Positions 1 to 5,503 of a stretch of 6,583 bases of DNA are shown here, in pieces (the first letter of the stretch is position 1; every line of letters begins with the position of its first letter). The notes under the pieces are model-generated. The model made no database searches. It was not told the DNA's origin and saw nothing but the letters and a program-made list of their open reading frames with translations. Source of the DNA: Hyphomicrobiales bacterium (GTDB lineage: Bacteria > Pseudomonadota > Alphaproteobacteria > Rhizobiales > Beijerinckiaceae); assembly GCA_028865375.1 (NCBI GenBank), contig JAGWKJ010000135.1, positions 1 through 6,583 on the forward strand, in the 5' to 3' direction. Both the position numbers and the translations under genes were made by a program.

Positions 1-162
1 CTCGCTCGTTCCTTCGCCGGTCGGCCGACCGCCGGGCGCGAACGATCTCGACCGGCGCCCCCGCCGTCTGGCTCGTCGAGCGGGACGACGAGACGAGAAC
101 CGCCTACCGCAAACCCGCGGGCGTTCGCGCCGCGCGGCGCTTTCGCGCGTCCGCCGGAACGC
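1..162. other. Leading stretch with no assignable gene
   Basis: All three forward frames and two reverse frames stay open here, as expected in very GC-rich DNA. None gives a recognisable protein; the readings are arginine- and proline-rich and run straight into the repeat that follows. The forward reading starting at base 3 has a short natural-looking piece (APAVWLVERDDETRTAYRK), so the tail of an upstream gene cannot be excluded. I see no stop codon, terminator or domain that would support calling one. Confidence 0.4.
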
Positions 163-299
163 GCGCCCGGACCGCCGCCGTCTTTGCGGGCGCAGCGAAG
201 CAATCCAGACTCCCGGAGCGGCCCCGTCACATGGCGCGGGGTCACTGGATTGCTTCGTCGCTCCGCTCCTCGCAAAGACGGAGAGGGCGCGGGACGACG
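163..299 (+). repeat. Dispersed palindromic repeat, copy A (full)
   Basis: Two inverted arms enclose a 36-base centre: a short left arm at 178-208 (CCGTC...AATCCAG) and a long right arm at 245-281 (CTGGATTG...AGACGG). The arms are unequal because the long one carries a six-base longer GGAGCGGAGCGAC-type core. Similarity to copy B continues beyond the palindrome on both sides: GCGCCCG... on the left from 163, and AGGGCGCGGGACGACG on the right to 299. The centre holds a small stem, CCCCG (222-226) with CGGGG (237-241). Transcribed, the unit would fold into a long stem. It resembles the REP/BIME-like extragenic palindromes seen in many alphaproteobacteria; the family assignment is from memory. 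Confidence 0.85.
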
Positions 300-310
300 G
301 AGAAGCGATG

Positions 311-330
311 CTCGCAAAGACGGACAGGGC
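311..330 (+). repeat. Fragment of the right end of the palindromic repeat
   Basis: CTCGCAAAGACGGACAGGGC repeats the outer end of the right arm plus its flank, 42 bases after the same point in copy A. It matches copy B (3730-3749) even better than it matches adjacent copy A, which has GAGAGG where this and copy B have GACAGG. No left arm belongs to it, so it is a remnant or a partial duplication. Confidence 0.65.
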
Positions 331-521
331 GATGGACCATTCGATGACGGCGAACGCCGGCATCGACGTCGCGCTTTCGTCCTCTCGTCTATTTCGCCGA
401 CGCGCGTCACTCCTCCCCTGCGAAGCGGGGGGTGGCGAGCGATAGCCGAGACGGAGGGGGCGAAAACCGCGATCCGCCGCCCCGCCCTTCCCCCCGGCGC
501 GCGACGCCGCTAAACGGCGCC
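331..521. other. Upstream region of the ABC-F gene
   Basis: This is non-coding sequence between the repeat fragment and the ABC-F start, holding one further hairpin repeat (411-461). I see no good sigma-70 -35/-10 pair and no clear Shine-Dalgarno before the ATG at 522; the preceding bases are GCTAAACGGCGCC. A promoter for the ABC-F/P450 pair must lie here or further upstream unless transcription enters from outside the window. Confidence 0.4.
411..461 (+). repeat. Second dispersed hairpin repeat (CCTCCCC...GGGG...GACGGAGGGGG type)
   Basis: TCCTCCCC (411-418) faces GGGGGG (427-432) around the loop TGCGAAGC. Then come GTGGCGAGCGATAGCCGAG and the tail ACGGAGGGGG (451-460), which could compete for pairing with the initial CCTCCCC. 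From memory, this layout (pyrimidine block, GAAG loop, GGTGGCG, GACGGAGGGGG) matches an intergenic repeat common in Caulobacterales and Rhizobiales genomes. Only one copy lies in this window, so repeat status cannot be shown here. Confidence 0.5.
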
Positions 522-2387
522 ATGCTTTCCATCGACGGCCTCACCTATCGCATCGGCCCCCGCCTGCTGCTCGAAGACGCCACCGTCTTCGTGCCCGCGG
601 GCGCGCGGGTCGGCCTCGTCGGCCGCAACGGCGTGGGCAAGTCGACCCTGTTCCGCCTCATCCGGGGCGAGATCGTCGGCGAATCGGGCGAGGTGTCGTT
701 CGCCCGCGGCGCGCGGCTGGGCGGCGTCGAGCAGGAGGCGCCCGGCGGGCCCACGACCCTGATCGACTTCACGCTGGCCGCCGACCGCGAGCGCGCCGCC
801 CTGCTCGAAGAGGCCGAGACCGCGCGCGACCCCGCGCGCATCGCGGAAGTCCACGCCCGCCTGCTCGACATCGACGCCCATTCGGCGCCGGCGCGCGCGG
901 CGCGCATCCTGGCCGGGCTCGGCTTCGACGAGGCCGCGCAGGCGCGCCCGTTGTCGTCCTATTCCGGCGGCTGGCGGATGCGGGTGGCGCTCGCCGCCGC
1001 GCTGTTCGCCGCGCCCGACCTGCTGCTGCTCGACGAGCCGACCAACTATCTCGACCTCGAAGGCGCGCTGTGGCTGGTCGAGCATCTGGCGAGCTATCGG
1101 GCCACCGTGGTCGTCATCAGCCACGACCGCGACGTGCTCGACGCCGCCTGCGATTCGATCCTCCACCTCGACCGCGGCAAGCTGACGTTCTGGTCGGGCA
1201 ATTACTCGGACTTCGAGGAACGCCGGCGCCAGAAGCTCGCGCTCGACGCCAAGCGCGCCAAGGAGGTCGAGGCCAAGCGCAAGCATTTGCAGGCCTTCGT
1301 CGACCGCTTCCGCGCCAAGGCCTCCAAGGCGGCGCAGGCGCAGTCGCGCATCAAGATGCTGGCGAAGCTCGAACAGGTCGCCACGGTGGCGGACAACGAC
1401 GTGGCGCCGTTCGACTTCCCCTCGCCCGAGCGTCCCCTGTCGCCCCCCATCATATCGCTCGACGGCGCGTCGGCGGGCTACGACGGACGCACCGTGCTGT
1501 CGGGGCTGTCGCTGTCGCTGGCCGAGGACGACCGCGTCGCGCTGCTGGGCGCCAACGGCAACGGCAAGTCCACCTTCGCCAAGCTGATCGCCGGGCGGCT
1601 GGCGCCGCAGGCCGGCCGCATGGTGCGCGCGCCCAAGCTGCGGGTCGGATTCTTCGCCCAGCACCAAGCCGACGACCTCGATTCCGACGGCACGCCGCTC
1701 ACCCATGTGGCGCGGCTGATGCCCGGCGCGCCGACCGCCAAGGTGCGCGCCAAGGTGGCGCAGTTCGGCTTCCCCGGCGAGCGCGCGCAGACGCGCGTCG
1801 CCGAGCTCTCGGGCGGCGAGAAGGCGCGCCTGCTGTTCGGGCTGGCCACATACGACGCGCCGCACCTGCTGATCCTCGACGAGCCGACCAATCACCTCGA
1901 CATGGACAGCCGCGACGCGCTGGCCGACGCCATCAACGCCTACGAGGGCGCGGTGGTGCTGATCGCCCATGACCGGCGCCTGCTCGAATCCTGCGCCGAC
2001 CGGCTGTGGCTGGTCGCCGACGGCACGGTGAAGCCGTTCGACGGCGACATGGACGACTACCGCCGGCTGGTGCTCTCGGGCGACGCGGCGCCCTCGGCGC
2101 GGGGCGGACGGCGGCGCAAGACGCCGCCGGCGGCCGCCGCCGCGAACGCCGACGAGACGCCCGCGCGGTCCGTGGCGCTGCGCAAGGCGATCGCCGAGGC
2201 CGAAGGCCGCATGGCCAGGCTCAACGGGTTGATCGGCCGCGTCGACGCCGCGCTGGCGGTCCCCGGCGCCTTCGCGCGCGACCCGCGCAAGGCGGCCGAG
2301 CTCGCCCGCAACCGCGAGGAGCTCGAACGCGCGCTGCGCGGCGCCGAGGAAGCTTGGCTCGACCTCTCCGCCAAGGCCGACGCGTGA
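522..2387 (+). CDS. yheS: ABC-F family ATPase, YheS-like (translation factor)
   Basis: This 621-residue cytosolic protein has two ATP-binding cassettes in one chain and no membrane segments, the hallmark of ABC-F proteins. These proteins bind the ribosome at or near the E site and adjust translation rather than transport. Cassette 1 has Walker A at 34-41 (GRNGVGKS), signature YSGGW (147-151), Walker B with catalytic Glu172 (LLLLDEPTN) and switch His201. Cassette 2 has GANGNGKS (343-350), LSGGEKAR (429-436), Glu454 (LLILDEPTNHLD) and His483. The charged inter-cassette linker at about 230-300 contains RFRAKASKAAQAQSRIKML, which resembles E. coli YheS closely and separates this protein from Uup and EttA. 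The length is near YheS (about 637). A low-complexity stretch at 525-550 leads to a charged, probably coiled-coil tail. The ATG at 522 is chosen because homology starts there; a GTG extension to 432 would translate hairpin-repeat DNA. No clear Shine-Dalgarno is visible. A role in antibiotic protection is possible but unsupported. Confidence 0.95.
   Translation: MLSIDGLTYRIGPRLLLEDATVFVPAGARVGLVGRNGVGKSTLFRLIRGEIVGESGEVSFARGARLGGVEQEAPGGPTTLIDFTLAADRERAALLEEAETARDPARIAEVHARLLDIDAHSAPARAARILAGLGFDEAAQARPLSSYSGGWRMRVALAAALFAAPDLLLLDEPTNYLDLEGALWLVEHLASYRATVVVISHDRDVLDAACDSILHLDRGKLTFWSGNYSDFEERRRQKLALDAKRAKEVEAKRKHLQAFVDRFRAKASKAAQAQSRIKMLAKLEQVATVADNDVAPFDFPSPERPLSPPIISLDGASAGYDGRTVLSGLSLSLAEDDRVALLGANGNGKSTFAKLIAGRLAPQAGRMVRAPKLRVGFFAQHQADDLDSDGTPLTHVARLMPGAPTAKVRAKVAQFGFPGERAQTRVAELSGGEKARLLFGLATYDAPHLLILDEPTNHLDMDSRDALADAINAYEGAVVLIAHDRRLLESCADRLWLVADGTVKPFDGDMDDYRRLVLSGDAAPSARGGRRRKTPPAAAAANADETPARSVALRKAIAEAEGRMARLNGLIGRVDAALAVPGAFARDPRKAAELARNREELERALRGAEEAWLDLSAKADA
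2384..2387 (+). promoter_or_regulatory. GTGA start/stop overlap (alternative P450 start)
   Basis: The four bases GTGA join a possible GTG start of the P450 to the TGA stop of yheS. AAGG at 2373-2376 lies seven bases ahead and could act as a ribosome binding site. This is the usual geometry of translational coupling. The competing ATG at 2417 is preceded only by a G-rich GGACGGGCGG. Confidence 0.45.
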
Positions 2388-2416
2388 CGCCGCGCTTCGC
2401 GACGGACGGGCGGCGC

Positions 2417-3607
2417 ATGTCGCTCGATCCGCGCGACCCCGCGTTCTACCTCGATCCCTACCCCGCGTTCGCGGCGATGCGCGAGGCGGCGCCGCTCGCC
2501 TACTGGGAGGAATTCGGCCATTGGTGCGCGTCCTCGCACGCGCTCGTCCAGGCCCTGCTGCGCGACCGCCGCTTCGGCCGCCAGATCCTGCACGTGGCGA
2601 CGCGCGAAGAGCTCGGCTGGCCGACGCGACCCGACGGGCTAGCCGCTTTCGACGCGCTGGAGCGCCATTCGCTGCTCGAGCTGGAGCCGCCGGCGCACAC
2701 ACGGCTGCGCGGGCTCGTCAACCGCGCGTTCGTGTCGCGCGAGGTCGAACGGCTGGGCCCCGCCATCGCGGCGCGCGCGCACCGCCTGATCGACGGCTTC
2801 GCGGAGCGCGGACGCTGCGACCTCGTGGCCGACTATGCCGCGCCGATCCCCGTGGCGGTGATCGCGGAGCTGATCGGCGCGCCGGAGGAGGCGATCCCCG
2901 CGCTGCTCGATTGGTCGCATCGCCTCGTCGAGATGTATCGGCTCGATCCGCCCGCCGACGTCCGGGCCTCGGCCGATTCGGCCGCGCGCGACTTCGCGGA
3001 CTTCCTGCGCGCGCTCGTCGCCGAGCGCCGCCGCGCGCCGCGCGACGACCTGCTGTCGCGGCTCGTCGAGGCGCGGACCGCGCAGGGCGCGCTGGGCGAC
3101 GACGAGATCGTCTCGACCGCCGCGCTGCTGCTCAACGCCGGCCACGAGGCGACCGTGCACGCCATCGGCAACGCGTTCGACGCGCTGCTGGAGCATGGCG
3201 TCGATCCGCGCGGGCGAGACATCGAGCGGCTGGCGGAGGAAACGCTGCGGTTCGATCCGCCGCTGCACCTGTTCACGCGCTACGCGCTCGAAGACGCCGA
3301 AGTCGCGGGCGTGCGCATCGGGCGCGGCGAGCGGGTCGGGCTGTTGCTGGGCGCGGCCAACCGCGATCCCGCCGCGTTCGACGTTCCCGATCGTTTCGAT
3401 CCCGTCCGCGCGCCCGGTCCGCACGTCGCGTTCGGCGCGGGCATCCATTTCTGCCTCGGCGCGCCGCTGGCGCGGCTCGAACTGCGCGAGGTGCTGGCGC
3501 CGCCGTTCGCGCGGCTGCGCAACCTGCGCCGCGACGGCCCCTCGACGATCAAGGACGCCTGGCACTTCCGCGGCCGCGCGGCGCTGCCGGTGACATGGGA
3601 CGCGTGA
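2417..3607 (+). CDS. Cytochrome P450 (class I bacterial type)
   Basis: A 396-residue soluble haem monooxygenase, normal for bacterial P450s (about 400), with no membrane anchor. Motifs appear in order: N-terminal LDPRDPAFYLDPYPAFAAMR; C-helix HTRLR (94-98), which contacts the haem propionates; I-helix AGHEAT (241-246) with the acid-alcohol pair Glu244/Thr246 for oxygen activation; K-helix ExxR (Glu275-Arg278); haem loop FGAGIHFCLG (339-348) with Cys346 as the axial thiolate; and a terminal FRGRAALPVTW strand. All essential residues are present, so it should be active. It would use two electrons from a ferredoxin and reductase, but no such genes are nearby and the substrate cannot be read from sequence. 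It follows yheS with 29 bases between them, so co-transcription is likely. An in-frame GTG at 2384, with AAGG seven bases ahead and a GTGA overlap with the yheS stop, would give 407 residues. ATG is preferred because family similarity starts there. Confidence 0.95.
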   Translation: MSLDPRDPAFYLDPYPAFAAMREAAPLAYWEEFGHWCASSHALVQALLRDRRFGRQILHVATREELGWPTRPDGLAAFDALERHSLLELEPPAHTRLRGLVNRAFVSREVERLGPAIAARAHRLIDGFAERGRCDLVADYAAPIPVAVIAELIGAPEEAIPALLDWSHRLVEMYRLDPPADVRASADSAARDFADFLRALVAERRRAPRDDLLSRLVEARTAQGALGDDEIVSTAALLLNAGHEATVHAIGNAFDALLEHGVDPRGRDIERLAEETLRFDPPLHLFTRYALEDAEVAGVRIGRGERVGLLLGAANRDPAAFDVPDRFDPVRAPGPHVAFGAGIHFCLGAPLARLELREVLAPPFARLRNLRRDGPSTIKDAWHFRGRAALPVTWDA

Positions 3608-3626
3608 GGGCGCGCGCGCTGCGTAA

Positions 3627-3759
3627 GCGCCCGAACCGCGGCCGTCATTGCGAGCGCAGCGAAGCAATCCAGTCGTCGGCGAAGGCCGTGTCCGTCAGGG
3701 AGTCTGGATTGCTTCGTCGCTGACGCTCCTCGCAAAGACGGACAGGGCGCGGGACGACG
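3627..3759 (+). repeat. Dispersed palindromic repeat, copy B (full)
   Basis: Same orientation as copy A. The short left arm is at 3642-3672 and the long right arm at 3704-3741, around a 31-base centre. The 46 bases at 3627-3672 match 163-208 of copy A with four differences, and the right flank GGGCGCGGGACGACG is shared. The copy begins 20 bases after the P450 stop codon, between two converging genes. The RNA stem it forms could therefore act as a bidirectional terminator or mRNA 3' end stabiliser; no T-run follows, so it is not a classical intrinsic terminator. Confidence 0.88.
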
Positions 3760-3797
3760 ATGCAGGACGGAGCGCGGTCGAAAGCCGCCGAAACCTG

Positions 3798-3843
3798 GCG
3801 CCCGAACCGCGGCCGTCTTTGCGAGCGCAGCGAAGCAATCCAG
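3798..3843 (+). repeat. Half copy of the palindromic repeat, copy C (left end only)
   Basis: These 46 bases match 3627-3672 of copy B at 45 positions; the only difference is T3818 against A3647. The exact 171-base offset shows a direct repeat of the left end. No right arm follows: the match stops after AATCCAG, and the serS stop codon (complement of TCA) is at 3872, only 28 bases on. The copy was probably truncated by deletion or made by partial duplication of B. Confidence 0.85.
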
Positions 3844-3871
3844 CGCCCCGGACATCGCCGCGCCCGCGACC

Positions 3872-5167
3872 TCACGCCTTGCCGGTCGCGCCGATCTCGC
3901 TCGCCCCGCCCATGTATTTGCGCAGGGCCTCGGGCACCTCGACCGATCCGTCCGGCCGCTGGAAATTCTCCAGCACCGCGACGAGCGCCCGGCCGACGGC
4001 CACGCCCGAGCCGTTGAGCGTGTGGACGAAGCGGGTCTGCTTGGCGTCCGCCGCCTTGCAGCGCGCGTCCATGCGGCGGGCCTGGAAATCGCCGCAGGTC
4101 GAGCACGACGAGATCTCGCGGAAGCGACCTTGGCCGGGTAGCCAGACCTCGATGTCGTAGGTCTTGCGCGACGCGAAGCCCATGTCGCCGGCGCACAGGG
4201 CCACGACGCGATAATGCAGGCCGAGCCGCTTCAGCACCTCCTCGGCGCAGGCGGTCATGCGCTCGTGTTCGGCGTCGGATTGCTCGGGCGTCACGATCGA
4301 GACCAGCTCGACCTTGTGGAACTGGTGCTGGCGGATCATGCCGCGCGTGTCGCGCCCCGCCGCTCCCGCCTCGGCGCGGAAGCAGGCGGTGCCGGCGGTG
4401 AAGCGCAACGGCAGCTTGGCCTCGTCGAGGATCGTCTCGCGCACGAGGTTGGTGAGGGGGACTTCGGCGGTTGGGATGAGCCAGTGTTCGGCGCCGGCGC
4501 GAAACTGATCCTCGCGAAATTTCGGCAATTGCGCCGTGCCGAACATCGCCTCGTCGCGCACGAGCAACGGCGGATCGACCTCGACATAGCCGTGCACGTC
4601 GACATGCAGGTCGAGCATGAACTGCATCAGCGCGCGCTCCAGCCGCGCCAGCGGACCCTTGAGTGCGACGAAGCGCGCGCCCGACATTTTCTGCGCCGCC
4701 TCGAAATCCATCAGGCCGAGCGCCTCGCCGATCTCGAAATGCTCGCGGGGGCGGAACCCCTCGGGAAAGGCCGGCGGCGCGCCATGGCGACGGATCTCGA
4801 CGTTGTGCGTCTCGTCGGGCCCGTCGGGCACGTCGTCCTTGGGATGGTTGGGGATCTCGGCCAGCGCCTTGTCGAGCGCCTGCTGGGCGGCGCGCTCTTC
4901 GGCCTCCGCGATCGCCTGGCCCTCTTTCAGCGCCGCGACTTCGGCCTTCAGCGCGTCGGCGCGCGCGGCATCCTTGGCCGCCATCGCCTGGCCGATTTCC
5001 TTCGAGGCCGCGTTGCGCCGTGCCTGCCCCGCCTGCGCCTTGCCGATGGCCGCGCGGCGCGCGTCGTCGAGCGCGATCAGCGACTGCGCCAGGGGTTCGA
5101 GCCCGCGCCGCTTGCGGCCGGCGTCGAAAGCGTCGGGCTGTTCGCGAATCCATTTGATGTCGAGCAT
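3872..5167 (-). CDS. serS: Seryl-tRNA synthetase
   Basis: This 431-residue class II aminoacyl-tRNA synthetase charges tRNA-Ser (and tRNA-Sec where present) with serine, using ATP, in the cytosol. Residues 1-110 form the N-terminal helical arm, an Ala/Lys/Glu-rich coiled coil that grips the long variable arm of tRNA-Ser. The catalytic core follows. Motif 1 ends around GYVEVDPPLLV (193-203). The serine-recognition TAE is at 233-235. Motif 2 runs from Phe263 to Phe283 (FRAEAGAAGRDTRG...). ISSCSTCGDFQARRM spans 352-366. Motif 3 is GSGVAVGRALVAVLEN (386-401) with Arg393. Length and all motifs are normal for bacterial SerRS. The ATG at 5167 begins the canonical MLDIKWIRE, with GGAA about eight bases ahead as a weak Shine-Dalgarno. 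The gene stands alone: it converges on the P450 and diverges from the barrel gene. No T-box is visible upstream. Confidence 0.98.
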   Translation of the reverse strand: MLDIKWIREQPDAFDAGRKRRGLEPLAQSLIALDDARRAAIGKAQAGQARRNAASKEIGQAMAAKDAARADALKAEVAALKEGQAIAEAEERAAQQALDKALAEIPNHPKDDVPDGPDETHNVEIRRHGAPPAFPEGFRPREHFEIGEALGLMDFEAAQKMSGARFVALKGPLARLERALMQFMLDLHVDVHGYVEVDPPLLVRDEAMFGTAQLPKFREDQFRAGAEHWLIPTAEVPLTNLVRETILDEAKLPLRFTAGTACFRAEAGAAGRDTRGMIRQHQFHKVELVSIVTPEQSDAEHERMTACAEEVLKRLGLHYRVVALCAGDMGFASRKTYDIEVWLPGQGRFREISSCSTCGDFQARRMDARCKAADAKQTRFVHTLNGSGVAVGRALVAVLENFQRPDGSVEVPEALRKYMGGASEIGATGKA

Positions 5168-5243
5168 GGCGCGGTTCCGTCGGTCGCGGCGGGATTAACG
5201 GAGAGCGCGCCGGCGCGCCAGTGGCGGGCCGTCTCGGCCGGTC

Positions 5244-5374
5244 CCTCGCCCGCGCCTGCGCCGTCTTTGCGAGGAGCGGAGCGACGAAGCAATCCAGACC
5301 GGCCCTTGGGCCGGTCCGCCCACGGCGGCTGGATTGCTTCGCTTCGCTCGCAAAGACGGCTCGGTTAGAACGCC
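5244..5374 (-). repeat. Dispersed palindromic repeat, copy D (reverse orientation)
   Basis: Here the long arm comes first (5261-5297) and the short arm last (5329-5359), so this copy is inverted relative to A and B. The flanks agree: read on the minus strand, the DNA outside the long arm gives CAGGCGCGGG, close to the CAGGGCGCGGG beside the long arm of B, and outside the short arm AACCGAG resembles AACCGCG. The outer limits are approximate. The centre adds a perfect 8-bp hairpin, ACCGGCCC-TT-GGGCCGGT (5298-5315), not seen in A or B. Confidence 0.82.
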
Positions 5375-5410
5375 TTGACGGACAGGGTGCCGACGCGCGC
5401 CCCGCCCGGC

Positions 5411-5426
5411 TTAATCCGCCGTTAAC
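5411..5426 (+). promoter_or_regulatory. CtrA-type binding site, TTAA-N7-TTAAC
   Basis: TTAATCCGCCGTTAAC is an exact match to the full consensus of the alphaproteobacterial response regulator CtrA: two TTAA half-sites separated by seven bases, plus the trailing C. The second half-site continues as TTAACCAT, an octamer I recall from CtrA-regulated promoters in Caulobacter. In a GC-rich region where TTAA is very rare, such spacing is unlikely by chance. The second half-site ends 78 bases before the barrel gene ATG, which suits a promoter-proximal activator or repressor site. CtrA itself is not in the window, and binding is inferred. Confidence 0.65.
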
Positions 5427-5494
5427 CATGCCGACCTAACGCTCGGGCCGTCACATCGACCGGGGCGACGGCCATTTCGCGCGCGATCACAGGC

Positions 5495-5498
5495 AGGG
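5495..5498 (+). promoter_or_regulatory. Ribosome binding site of the barrel gene
   Basis: AGGG lies five bases before the ATG at 5504, within GGCAGGGCTTCG. It fixes the start: upstream, this frame has no ATG, GTG or TTG back to a stop at 5423-5425. Confidence 0.6.
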
Positions 5499-5503
5499 CT
5501 TCG

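Larger units (their letters stand above)
5168..5503. other. Divergent intergenic region, serS / barrel gene
   Basis: This 336-base stretch separates two divergently transcribed genes and must carry the promoter of the barrel gene and probably that of serS. It contains repeat copy D in the middle and the CtrA-like box on the barrel side. I see no persuasive sigma-70 promoter for either gene and no small ORF with ribosome-binding signals. Confidence 0.6.

Noticed and set aside
308..445. 45-codon plus-strand frame with GGAG five bases before its ATG
   Set aside because: It is built from the repeat fragment and the hairpin repeat, resembles no protein, and the GGAG is probably fortuitous.
432..521. 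GTG-initiated 30-residue extension of the ABC-F protein
   Set aside because: The extra residues are translated from hairpin-repeat DNA, and family similarity begins exactly at the ATG at 522.
510..2702. 730-residue open frame on the minus strand, opposite yheS and the P450 start
   Set aside because: It is the antisense shadow of yheS in GC-rich DNA: arginine/glycine/alanine-rich, with no domain, while the plus strand encodes clear ABC-F motifs.
3642..3741. Copy B as a classical Rho-independent terminator
   Set aside because: The stem is far longer than usual and no T-run follows on either strand; an effect on 3' ends remains possible.
3642..3843. Repeat arms at 3642, 3704 and 3813 as a CRISPR array
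   Set aside because: The arms are inverted rather than direct, spacers are irregular, there are too few units and no cas gene is near.
5195..5198. TTAA half-site near the serS start as a second CtrA site
   Set aside because: There is no partner half-site at the 7-base spacing; a single tetramer is not evidence.
5205..5218. 14-base perfect palindrome GCGCGCCGGCGCGC upstream of serS
   Set aside because: Alternating G/C palindromes of this size are expected in such GC-rich DNA, and it matches no operator I know.
5375..5403. TTGACG as a -35 box for the barrel gene
   Set aside because: No -10-like sequence lies 16-18 bases downstream, where the DNA is GC-only.
3645..5429. 594-residue minus-strand frame covering serS and both flanking repeats
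   Set aside because: It overlaps the whole SerRS gene in another frame, reads through repeat copies at both ends and has low-complexity arginine-rich content.
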